Assembly: GCA_937881755.1 (NCBI GenBank)
Contig: CALGEF010000196.1
Coordinates: 1-35,370, forward strand
Direction of reading: 5' to 3'
DNA: 35,370 nucleotides
Origin: an uncultured Acidobacteriota bacterium
GTDB lineage: Bacteria; Pseudomonadota; Alphaproteobacteria; Caulobacterales; Hyphomonadaceae
Every line of letters begins with the position of its first letter. Position 1 is the stretch's first letter. The position numbers and the translations under genes are program-made. Positions 17,361-25,276 of this stretch are shown piece after piece. A model generated the notes under the pieces. That model was not told the origin of the DNA, did no database searches, and saw only the letters and a list, made by a program, of their open reading frames with translations.

Positions 17361-18308
17361 ATGGCCGACGCACGCAGCATCATCCTGCACGAATACCCGT
17401 CCTCGCCCTTTTCTGAGAAGGTGCGCCTTGCGCTGAAGCTCAAGAACCTCGCCTATGCGCGCGTCGAGCAGCCGGTGATCATGCCGAAGCCGGATCTCAT
17501 TGCGCTGACCGGCGGATACCGGCGCATTCCCGTGTTGCAGATTGGCGCCGACGTGTACTGCGACTCGGCCATCATCCTGCGCGAGATCGAGGCGCGTTAT
17601 CCCCTCTACTCGCTGAAACTGCCCGGCCACGAAGGCATCGCGCAGATGGTGGCCGGCTGGGCGGATTCGCGCTGGTTCCAGTCATCCGTTGCGGTGATCT
17701 TCGGGCATATGGGCGACAATGTGCCGGAAGCCTTCATCAAGGACCGTGAGCAACTGTCAGGCCGGCCTTTCAACGTCGAGGGCATGAAGGCCGTCGCCCC
17801 GATGATGAAGGACCAGTGGCGTGCGCGCCTGATGCTGATCGAGGAACGCCTTGCCGGCGGCAAGGGCGCGGGCAGCGGCAACTACCTGATCGGTGCCAAG
17901 CCCGGCCTCGTCGATGTGCATGCGTACATGAACGTCTGGTGGATGAAGTCCGCCGTGCCGGAATTTGCAGATGCCTGTCTCGAGAACGCGCCGCTGACCG
18001 CAGCCTGGTACCGCCGACTTGCCGATGCGGAAGGGCAGGAGCCGGAGACGATCACCTCGAAGCAAGCTATTGCCATTGCCAGGGATGCTGCGCCGCGCCT
18101 TGTCGCGGCCACCACGCGCAACGAGCCGCAGGAATTCTCGCCCGGCGAAAGGGTCGCGGTCGCCCCGGACGACTACGGTCAGGACTGGGTCGAAGGCGAA
18201 CTGGTGCATGCTGACTCGCAGCGCATCATCGTGCGCCGGTTCACGCCGGAGGCCGAGACCATCCACGTCCACTTCCCGCGCGCCGGTTTCTGGGTGCGCC
18301 GCGCCTGA
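17361..18308 (+). CDS. Glutathione S-transferase family protein with a ~60-aa C-terminal extension
   Basis: IILHEYPSSPFSEKVRLALKLKNLAYARVEQP...LTGGYRRIPVLQIGADVYCDSAIILREIEARYP GST N-domain. Start chosen at 17361. Confidence 0.9.
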   Translation: MADARSIILHEYPSSPFSEKVRLALKLKNLAYARVEQPVIMPKPDLIALTGGYRRIPVLQIGADVYCDSAIILREIEARYPLYSLKLPGHEGIAQMVAGWADSRWFQSSVAVIFGHMGDNVPEAFIKDREQLSGRPFNVEGMKAVAPMMKDQWRARLMLIEERLAGGKGAGSGNYLIGAKPGLVDVHAYMNVWWMKSAVPEFADACLENAPLTAAWYRRLADAEGQEPETITSKQAIAIARDAAPRLVAATTRNEPQEFSPGERVAVAPDDYGQDWVEGELVHADSQRIIVRRFTPEAETIHVHFPRAGFWVRRA

Positions 18309-18369
18309 GGGGATTGCCAATGCGGCCCGCAAGGGTAGGCTCCGCCCAAACATAAAGGCAGGAGACAAC

Positions 18370-19347
18370 ATGAAACGCATTCTGATCGCCGCCGCGGCCT
18401 TGCTCGCCGCCTGCACCAGCTTTTCCAGCGGCGAGGCCGAGGCGCCCGAAGCGGCCACGGCGAAGACCGAGATCAAGTCCGAAGGCTGGTATCCCTCGCG
18501 CTACGGCGCCGAGGACCGGCTTGGCGCGATGAACAATTTGTCGGAGGCGAAGACGGCCGAGGCGGCGCGCCTCATCACCACCGGCAAAACCTACGCGCTT
18601 GGCCAGGTGACGGGCAAGAAAACCCCCGCCTATGGTCCGCGCACGTTCAGCATGACGGTTCTTCAGTTGTCGGACGGTTCGGGCACGCCGCTCGGCGAGA
18701 ACAAGGCCGTCGGAAACGATGATCTCGTCAACACCTATGTCGGTATCGGCAGCCAGCTCGACGGCCTCGGCCATATGGGTATCGACCATCGTTACTATAA
18801 TGGTGTGCCGGTTGCGGACTTCGTGACGACGGGTGGCCTCACCCAGTATGGCACGCACACGCTGCCGCCGGTCGCGACGCGCGGCGTGCTGCTCGACATG
18901 ACGAAAACCTTCGGCGATCCGGTCGCAGCCGGCACCGCCTTCAACCGCGCCGAAATCGAAGCCGCAGCCAGGGCCGCCGGCGTCACCATCGGAAAGGGCG
19001 ACATCGTGCTTTTCCACACCGGCACAATGAAAGCTTCGGAAGGCTCCAGCGAACTCTCCCCGGTAGAGCCGGGCCTTGGCGTGGAAGGCGCGCAATACCT
19101 CGCCGATCTCGGCGTTGTCGCCATCGGCGCGGACACCTGGGCGCTGGAAGTGATCCCGTTCGAGGCCGAGACGCGCCCGTTCGACGTGCACCTGACACTG
19201 CTGGCGAAGAACGGCGTCTACATTCTCGAGAACATGGTGACGACCGAACTGGCCGCCGATGGCGTGACGGAATTCTTCTTCACGCTGGGCGCGCCCCGGC
19301 TCGAAGGCGCCGTGCAGGCGATCATCAATCCGGTCGCGATCCGCTGA
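18370..19347 (+). CDS. Cyclase family protein (kynurenine formamidase-like), predicted lipoprotein
   Basis: MKRILIAAAALLAACTSF lipobox; GIGSQLDGLGHMGIDHRYYNG; GDIVLFHTG; in frame with ORF 18019..19347 with a plausible RBS (aggaga) before 18370. Confidence 0.88.
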   Translation: MKRILIAAAALLAACTSFSSGEAEAPEAATAKTEIKSEGWYPSRYGAEDRLGAMNNLSEAKTAEAARLITTGKTYALGQVTGKKTPAYGPRTFSMTVLQLSDGSGTPLGENKAVGNDDLVNTYVGIGSQLDGLGHMGIDHRYYNGVPVADFVTTGGLTQYGTHTLPPVATRGVLLDMTKTFGDPVAAGTAFNRAEIEAAARAAGVTIGKGDIVLFHTGTMKASEGSSELSPVEPGLGVEGAQYLADLGVVAIGADTWALEVIPFEAETRPFDVHLTLLAKNGVYILENMVTTELAADGVTEFFFTLGAPRLEGAVQAIINPVAIR

Positions 19348-19393
19348 CGCCTGGGGGCTTCCCGTGCAGGAGCGGGCGGCCCCCTGAGGCCAT

Positions 19394-20284
19394 CTAAGCC
19401 CTCAGGAAAGGCACGATGTCGGCGACCAGCGTCTCACTCATCCGGTCGGCGAGGTCATGCCCCCATCTGGGATAGGACTTGAACACTGCGCCCGGAATGC
19501 GCCGCGCGATGTCCTGACCCGCCGCCGGGCGGATCAGGGGATCGTCGGCGCCGTGCAGCACCAGCGTCGGCGCCGTCACGCTCCCGAGGCGTTCATGCCA
19601 GCGCGGCGTGCCAAGGATTGCCGCATACTGCCGCATCGCGCCGAACGGCCGGTCGGAGCGGTGGAAATCCTCGATCGTCCGCTGCCGGATGATTTCGGCG
19701 CTGTTGCGCAGGTCAGGATGCGAACCGATGGCATGCTGCGTACTCACCGCAATCGCAGACACGGCCTCCGGCGTGCGCGCCGGCGGCACAGCCGTCAGCG
19801 CTGCCATGGCCTCAGGAGTTGACGGCGGCAAAGACGGGTCACCCGAAGATGTCATCACCGGGATCAGCTTGCGCACCTTGTGGGCATGATCCAGAGCCAT
19901 GTGCTGCGCTATCATCCCGCCCATCGACACACCGAGGATATCGGCCCTGTCCACGCCAATTGCGTCCAGCAGGCCGGCGGCATCGGCCGCCATGTCCTTG
20001 ACCGTATAAGGAACAAGCTTGCTGGCGTCCTGCCCGGTCATTGCGGCCGTGAGCACGTCCATCGGGGAGGGCGGGGTGTACTGCGTGAATTCGGTCGAGA
20101 GGCCGACATCCCGGTTGTCGAACCAGATGACGCGGAAGCCCGCGTCCGCCAGCCCGCGCTTCAGCCCTTCCGGCCAGCGCGTCATCTGCAGCGCAAAGCC
20201 CATCACAAGCAGGATCGCCGGATCCTTCGCGCTGCCCAGCGTCTCATACTCGATCTCGATCCCGTTCGCCTTCGCCCGCGCCAT
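19394..20284 (-). CDS. Alpha/beta hydrolase
   Basis: ILLVMGFALQMTRWPEGLKRGLADAGFRVIWFDNRDVGLS; nucleophile elbow GVSMGGMIAQ; LHGADDPLI. Confidence 0.92.
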   Translation of the reverse strand: MARAKANGIEIEYETLGSAKDPAILLVMGFALQMTRWPEGLKRGLADAGFRVIWFDNRDVGLSTEFTQYTPPSPMDVLTAAMTGQDASKLVPYTVKDMAADAAGLLDAIGVDRADILGVSMGGMIAQHMALDHAHKVRKLIPVMTSSGDPSLPPSTPEAMAALTAVPPARTPEAVSAIAVSTQHAIGSHPDLRNSAEIIRQRTIEDFHRSDRPFGAMRQYAAILGTPRWHERLGSVTAPTLVLHGADDPLIRPAAGQDIARRIPGAVFKSYPRWGHDLADRMSETLVADIVPFLRA

Positions 20285-20340
20285 GCGTCATCCTCCCCGC
20301 GTTTGCCTTGTCTTAGATCAGTTCGCGCACCTGCGGAAAA

Positions 20341-20372
20341 CGAAAAACGCCGCTCCCTTCCGGGAGCGGCGC
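20341..20372 (-). terminator. Rho-independent terminator of the TonB-dependent receptor gene
   Basis: Stem gccgctccc-ttcc-gggagcggc; on the minus strand it is followed by tttttcgtttt. Confidence 0.85.
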
Positions 20373-20397
20373 TGATTTCAGGTCCGGAAAGCCCGGA

Positions 20398-22890
20398 TCA
20401 GAAGTTGACCGTTGCCCGTGTGTACACGAAGCGGCCGGAATAGCCGAACGGCGAGTAGGTGGAGAACGGCGTGTTGCCAGTGCCATTGAGGCCGCGAGGG
20501 GCTGCATCCGGGTATTCGTCGAGGAGGTTGTCGGCGCCGACAGAAAGCGTGACGAGATCGTTCCAGGTATAGCGGGCTTCGAGATCGATCAGGGTCTTCG
20601 GGCTGAGCGTGTAGTCCAGTGAAGAGGTGTTGGACGGCACCAGGACTTCACCGTAACGCACGGCACGAAGCGTGGCTTCGAAGGGTCCGTTTTCCCAGTT
20701 CACCTGACCGGTGAACTTGTCCTTCGGTGTGCCTTCTTCGAAGGTCAGGACGTTGGTTCGTGCGAACAGGACAGGCGGCGGGGTCAGGCTTGTCAGGGTA
20801 GGAATGGCAGGGATCGCGGTCACTTCGGTCTTGTTAAAGTTGGCGCCCGCGGTGGCGGAGAATGAACCCAGCGCGGTTTCCGGGAAGGCATAGTTCGCGA
20901 TAATGTCCACGCCAGTCGTTTCTGTATCAACCCCGTTCAGGAAGAAGCGTCCGCCGCCGGCGCCGATGAAGCCTTGCGATACAAGGAAAGCGCGGACGTT
21001 CGGAGCGGTCAGGTTTTCCGACAGGACGATGCGGTCTTCGACGTCAATGCGGTAGGCATCGATGGTCAGGTTGAACGCGCCAGCCTGGAAGACAGCGCCT
21101 GCAGCATAGTTGAGCGACGTCTCTGCATCGAGGTCTTGCGAACCGAGGGCCCGCGCAATCGGGTCATCCACTCTGAAGGTCGTGATGTCGAAAGGAATGC
21201 CATTAATGAAGTTGGTCGAGGTCGTCGTGAAGAACTGCTGCTGCAGGGACGGCGCTCGGAAACCGTTCTGGACGGAGCCGCGAAGCGCAAAGGCATCGTT
21301 GAAATCGTAACGGGCTGCGAGCTTGCCGGTCAGGGTTTCGCCGAAGTCAGAATAGGACTCGCCGCGCACTGCGCCCGACAAGAGAAGCGCGTCGGTGAGA
21401 TTGGCTTCAAGGTCGAGATAGACGCCGATGGCCGTGCGGTCTTCTTCCAGTTCGTTCTCCGGACGGAAGCCCGGGAAGACCTGCGAGCCGGAGGCAGTTG
21501 CGGCACCGCCGGGCAGGAGTACGCCGCCATTGCGGTAGGAATCCGGCTCACCAGCCGTGATCTCGTAGGATTCCTGGCGGGCTTCTGCGCCCCAGGCGAC
21601 GTTGAGATCGGAGGCGAGGCCTTCAATGGCAAAGCCTTTGACGAAGCCCAGGTTCGCGACGAGCTGGGAGTGCTCGAATCCGCCAGCATCAAAAGACGTT
21701 TTAGACGCCGGGCCGAGCGAGCGGTTCAGCGTGTCGATGATCTGGAATTCCATCTTGTTGGAGCCATACCCGAGCGAGGCGTCGGCTTCCCAGCCGGCGA
21801 CATCGAAGCGCATGCCGCCAAGAGCGGAATAGTCCGTAGTCACCGGATTGATCTTCGGCAGGAAGCCGTTCGGGTAGATCTCGATGGTGTTTCGCGCATC
21901 AAGCGCGCGCCGGTAGAAGCCGGCCGAAATCGTCTCGCGGTCCTGGAAGCTGGCCCAGCCATAGAGTTCGGCGCCATTGGCAAGGTCATAGCCGGCATTC
22001 GCAAACAGGCTCAGCTGCTCGAGTTCCGGCTCGCCGGTCCAGGCGTTGAAACGGCCGATTTCCGCCTCGGCGGCGGGCTGGCTGCCGGGGTATTGCTGGC
22101 GGTGATCATAGCCGGAGCGACGGGTGTGGCGCTGGTCCTTGTATTCACCCGTGACTGTAAGGAAGCCGTCCTCGCCGAGGCTGAGGCCTTTCCAGCCCGC
22201 GATCGTGTAGGTGTGGCCGTCGGATCGCTTGCGCGACACTTCCGGGCCCGGGTTGGGCACGCCGGCCGTTGTCGGCGTGATGACCGGCACGGTATACTCC
22301 GTCTCGCGCCAGCCATAGCTCGCCGCAACCGCGCCGCCTTCGCTGGCGTCGCGCAGACGAACGTTGACCACGCCCGCAATCGCGTCAGAGCCGTAAAGGG
22401 CCGATGCGCCGTCGCGCAGTACTTCAACGCCGCCAACTGCGAGGTTCGGGACAGTGTTGAGATCGACCGCTGAAGCGCCGCGGCCGATGGTGCCGTTGAC
22501 GTTGACGAGCGAAGCGGTGTGGCGCCGCTTGCCATTGACCAGCACGAGTGTCTGGTCCGGCGCGAGGCCGCGCAGCGCGGCCGGGCGGATCGAGTCGGTA
22601 CCATCAGCCAGGGCAGGGCGCGGGAAGTTGAGGGCGGGCAGGTTGACTGCGAGGGCCTGGTTCAGTTCGCCCACACCGATGCTTTGGATTGCTTCGGCAG
22701 AGACCACATCAACCGGGGCGGCTGTGTCCAGCGCTGACCGGTTTGCCACGCGCGTGCCGATCGTGACGACGGTTTCCAGCGTGCGGGCGTCTTCCGCCGT
22801 CGCGGTGTCTTCCTGCGCCCAGGCCGCTGAGGCCCCGGCTGATACAGCGACCGAGGCCGCTGCGGCGAGAAGAATTGTCTTGAACTTCAT
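20398..22890 (-). CDS. TonB-dependent outer-membrane receptor
   Basis: Signal peptide; plug domain LVLVNGKRRHTASLVNVNGTIGRGASAVDLNTVPNLAVGGVEVLRDGASALYGSDAIAGVVNVRL; C-terminal Phe (RFVYTRATVNF). Confidence 0.95.
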   Translation of the reverse strand: MKFKTILLAAAASVAVSAGASAAWAQEDTATAEDARTLETVVTIGTRVANRSALDTAAPVDVVSAEAIQSIGVGELNQALAVNLPALNFPRPALADGTDSIRPAALRGLAPDQTLVLVNGKRRHTASLVNVNGTIGRGASAVDLNTVPNLAVGGVEVLRDGASALYGSDAIAGVVNVRLRDASEGGAVAASYGWRETEYTVPVITPTTAGVPNPGPEVSRKRSDGHTYTIAGWKGLSLGEDGFLTVTGEYKDQRHTRRSGYDHRQQYPGSQPAAEAEIGRFNAWTGEPELEQLSLFANAGYDLANGAELYGWASFQDRETISAGFYRRALDARNTIEIYPNGFLPKINPVTTDYSALGGMRFDVAGWEADASLGYGSNKMEFQIIDTLNRSLGPASKTSFDAGGFEHSQLVANLGFVKGFAIEGLASDLNVAWGAEARQESYEITAGEPDSYRNGGVLLPGGAATASGSQVFPGFRPENELEEDRTAIGVYLDLEANLTDALLLSGAVRGESYSDFGETLTGKLAARYDFNDAFALRGSVQNGFRAPSLQQQFFTTTSTNFINGIPFDITTFRVDDPIARALGSQDLDAETSLNYAAGAVFQAGAFNLTIDAYRIDVEDRIVLSENLTAPNVRAFLVSQGFIGAGGGRFFLNGVDTETTGVDIIANYAFPETALGSFSATAGANFNKTEVTAIPAIPTLTSLTPPPVLFARTNVLTFEEGTPKDKFTGQVNWENGPFEATLRAVRYGEVLVPSNTSSLDYTLSPKTLIDLEARYTWNDLVTLSVGADNLLDEYPDAAPRGLNGTGNTPFSTYSPFGYSGRFVYTRATVNF

Positions 22891-23000
22891 GCTTGCGCTC
22901 CGTGAGTTTGAAAAATGGGCAGGGCCCGCGATGTGTTGTCTTCACCGGCCATATCCCTAGAGTGAGGATTTGCGGTTGCGCAACGCGCAAGCGGGGCTTT

Positions 23001-23018
23001 CGTCACATTTAAGTGACG
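23001..23018. promoter_or_regulatory. Inverted repeat in the divergent TonB-receptor/SDR intergenic region
   Basis: cgtcac-atttaa-gtgacg: 6-bp perfect arms, 6-nt AT-rich spacer. Confidence 0.4.
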
Positions 23019-23068
23019 GGTTTGTTGCATTTGTGCCACATATTTCCAATTCCGGTGAGTTTTTGACC

Positions 23069-23878
23069 ATGAACCGACGTCTTTGCCTGATTACGGGTGC
23101 CTCCGCAGGGATCGGCGCAGAGTTTGCCCGCCAATATGCCGCCCTCGGATGGAACCTCGTCCTCACGGCCCGGCGCGAAGATCGCTTGCTGGCGCTGGCA
23201 GACGAGATCCGCAGCCGGAACGGCGTGGAGATCACCGTGATGGCTGAGGACCTTGCCGATCCTGCCGCGCCGGCGCGGCTTTTGGCCAGGCTGGAAGCCG
23301 GGGGGCTGACGGTCGATGCGCTCGTCAACAATGCGGGTTATGGCCTTCCGGGTACCTTCTTCTCCACGCGTTGGGAAGATCAGGCGGCCTTCCTGCAGGT
23401 GCTCTACACGGCCCCCATCGAGCTGACACACCGGCTGCTGCCCGGCATGGCGGCGCGCAGGTTTGGCCGCATTATCAACGTGGCCTCGCTGGCCGGTTAC
23501 GCGCCCGGCAGCGCGGGCCACACACTGTATGGGAGCGTGAAGGCCGGCCTGATCAGGTTCTCCGAGAGCATCAATGCCGAATGCGAGGCCCTCGGGCACA
23601 CGGACATTCATTGCACGGCGCTTTGCCCGGGTTTCACGTTCAGCGAGTTCCACGACGTGAACGGCACGCGTGAGGCCACCAGGCAGATGCCGCAATGGCT
23701 TTGGATGGAAGCGGCGCCCGTCGTCGCAGCGGGCATCGAGGCGGTCAACCGCGGCCAGCCGGTGGTCGTTCCCGGCGGCGCTAACAAGATGCTGGCCACG
23801 CTGACCCGTATCCTGCCTGAACCCCTCGGCCGCGCGATGGTCCGCGCCCAGTCCTCGCGGTACCGCCGTACGGACTGA
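23069..23878 (+). CDS. Short-chain dehydrogenase/reductase (SDR)
   Basis: MNRRLCLITGASAGIGAEFARQYAALGWNLVLTARREDRL...VNNAGYG...YGSVKAGLIRFSE. Start chosen at 23069. Confidence 0.93.
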   Translation: MNRRLCLITGASAGIGAEFARQYAALGWNLVLTARREDRLLALADEIRSRNGVEITVMAEDLADPAAPARLLARLEAGGLTVDALVNNAGYGLPGTFFSTRWEDQAAFLQVLYTAPIELTHRLLPGMAARRFGRIINVASLAGYAPGSAGHTLYGSVKAGLIRFSESINAECEALGHTDIHCTALCPGFTFSEFHDVNGTREATRQMPQWLWMEAAPVVAAGIEAVNRGQPVVVPGGANKMLATLTRILPEPLGRAMVRAQSSRYRRTD

Positions 23879-23890
23879 CCCCGAAAACAA

Positions 23891-23918
23891 AGCGGCCCCT
23901 CCTTTCAGAGGGGCCGCT
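23891..23918 (-). terminator. Intergenic terminator hairpin between convergent genes
   Basis: agcggcccctc-ctttca-gaggggccgct; T-rich (tttgtttt) on the minus-strand side. Confidence 0.75.
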
Positions 23919-23942
23919 TCAATTCAGTCCGTGTACAAATTA

Positions 23943-25028
23943 CTATGTAGCAGCGCGCCGGCGCGGGCGGATGGCCAGTTCGTCATCTTTTTCTTCGTCT
24001 GCGACTTCGGCCGTCTCTTCGCCGGAGTCATCTTCCATCATGACTTCGTCTTCTTCGTCGGCGCCGCCGCCGTCGGTGCCCTCGTAAAGTTCGGCGTCGT
24101 CCTCGAATTCTTCTTCGTAGGCTTCCTCGTCCTCGATTTCTCCGGCTTCCATCTTGGCGCGGATGCGGTCAGCGGTCGGGGTCGTGTCTTCCGCCCGCCA
24201 GTCGCTGGCGCGGCGGCGCGGGACGACATTGGCGTCAGTCGAGGCGCTGGAGGCCTGGCGGCGCTCGGCCACCGCGGCGCGGGTCGTCTCGATGATCACC
24301 GGGCGTGCGGCCGGCGGCTGGGCGCTTGCCGTGCCTGTGTTGAGCGTCGTGTTGAAGAAAAGCGACCAGTATTTCTCGAGCACGTCCTTGCGGCTCTCGA
24401 GGCTGCGCAGACGTTTCACTTCCGAATTTTTCGTAAGCTTGGCGCCTTCGATCTTGTTCCGGCGGCCGGCTTTTACGAATTGCGCATAGCCGTTGAAGCG
24501 GGTTGCGGCCGAGCGGTTCATCTCGAACTGGATCTCGCCCACGCCTTCACGCTGGCCATCTGCGCCATCCGAAAGGGAGTTGCGATACTTGTAGGTCATG
24601 AACGGCCATTCGAACTTCGAGAATTCGATGAGCGTGTTGCTCTCGATTTCGAGGTCCTTGTTCAGCGCGTAGCCGGAGAAGATGAAGGTGCGTCCCGAAG
24701 GCTGGATGTCGATCACCGCCAGGCGGTGGCCGCCGGCTGTACCGCGCTCGGCCTGCAGCCAGGTGCCTTCGATATAGTACTTGCCGAGGATCGCACGGCG
24801 CACCGCGTTGAACCTGAACAGGCTCGGGAAGATGGCTTCGGTGAGGGCCAGCCAGAAAACCACCAACACCGTGACAGCGCCGCCAAGCGAGATCCACAGG
24901 CCGGTGCCGGGCCCGGCTGCACCGGCAACAGCCGTCAGCAGCGGTTGGCCAAACGCACATAGCGCGGCGACGATCATCGCCGCCGAGGCCGTACTCGATA
25001 CAAGCCTGAAACGTGAATAGGGGTTCAT
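23943..25028 (-). CDS. Uncharacterised protein: two N-terminal TM helices, beta-rich central domain, highly acidic C-terminal tail
   Basis: 361-aa ORF from ATG 25028 (upstream aaaggaga). TMs STASAAMIVAALCAFGQPLLTAVAGAA and GLWISLGGAVTVLVVFWLALTEAIF; tail EAGEIEDEEAYEEEFEDD...EKDDE then RPRRRAAT. Confidence 0.88.
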   Translation of the reverse strand: MNPYSRFRLVSSTASAAMIVAALCAFGQPLLTAVAGAAGPGTGLWISLGGAVTVLVVFWLALTEAIFPSLFRFNAVRRAILGKYYIEGTWLQAERGTAGGHRLAVIDIQPSGRTFIFSGYALNKDLEIESNTLIEFSKFEWPFMTYKYRNSLSDGADGQREGVGEIQFEMNRSAATRFNGYAQFVKAGRRNKIEGAKLTKNSEVKRLRSLESRKDVLEKYWSLFFNTTLNTGTASAQPPAARPVIIETTRAAVAERRQASSASTDANVVPRRRASDWRAEDTTPTADRIRAKMEAGEIEDEEAYEEEFEDDAELYEGTDGGGADEEDEVMMEDDSGEETAEVADEEKDDELAIRPRRRAAT

Positions 25029-25111
25029 CAGGTGCCCATCTCCTTTAAGAATCATTTTGATGTCGTTGGAAATGACCCGCATCATGCGAATATTCCGTTA
25101 ATAAGTTGAAG

Positions 25112-25127
25112 GTTAACAAGCTTTTAA
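25112..25127 (-). promoter_or_regulatory. Candidate CtrA binding site
   Basis: Minus strand reads TTAA-AAGCTTG-TTAAC, an exact match to the canonical TTAA-N7-TTAAC CtrA box, about 85 bp upstream of ATG 25028. Confidence 0.6.
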
Positions 25128-25237
25128 GCAAGGCGCAGAGGGTTAACAGGTATGACCCAAACGTTAACTGCTCGGCCTTTGCATCGGGGTGATGTTGCGC
25201 CGCACAAGGACGGACTCGCCAGCCGCCGCCGCGCGCC

Positions 25238-25243
25238 TATAAT
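25238..25243 (+). promoter_or_regulatory. Possible -10 element for the acyl-CoA dehydrogenase gene
   Basis: Exact TATAAT 34 bp upstream of ATG 25277 in a GC-rich context; no convincing -35. Confidence 0.35.
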
Positions 25244-25276
25244 ACAGTAGTCAAATGAGCTTAGAGGAGACGGGGC

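Noticed and set aside
18241-19191. 316-aa minus-strand ORF antisense to the cyclase-family lipoprotein
   Set aside because: The opposite strand encodes a coherent lipoprotein with cyclase motifs; this frame has none.
19353-19384. gggggc ... gccccc hairpin between cyclase and hydrolase genes
   Set aside because: Six-bp stem with a long loop and no T tract; insufficient as a terminator call.
20974-22473. 499-aa plus-strand ORF antisense to the TonB-dependent receptor
   Set aside because: Antisense shadow of a confident TonB receptor; no domain or plausible fold.
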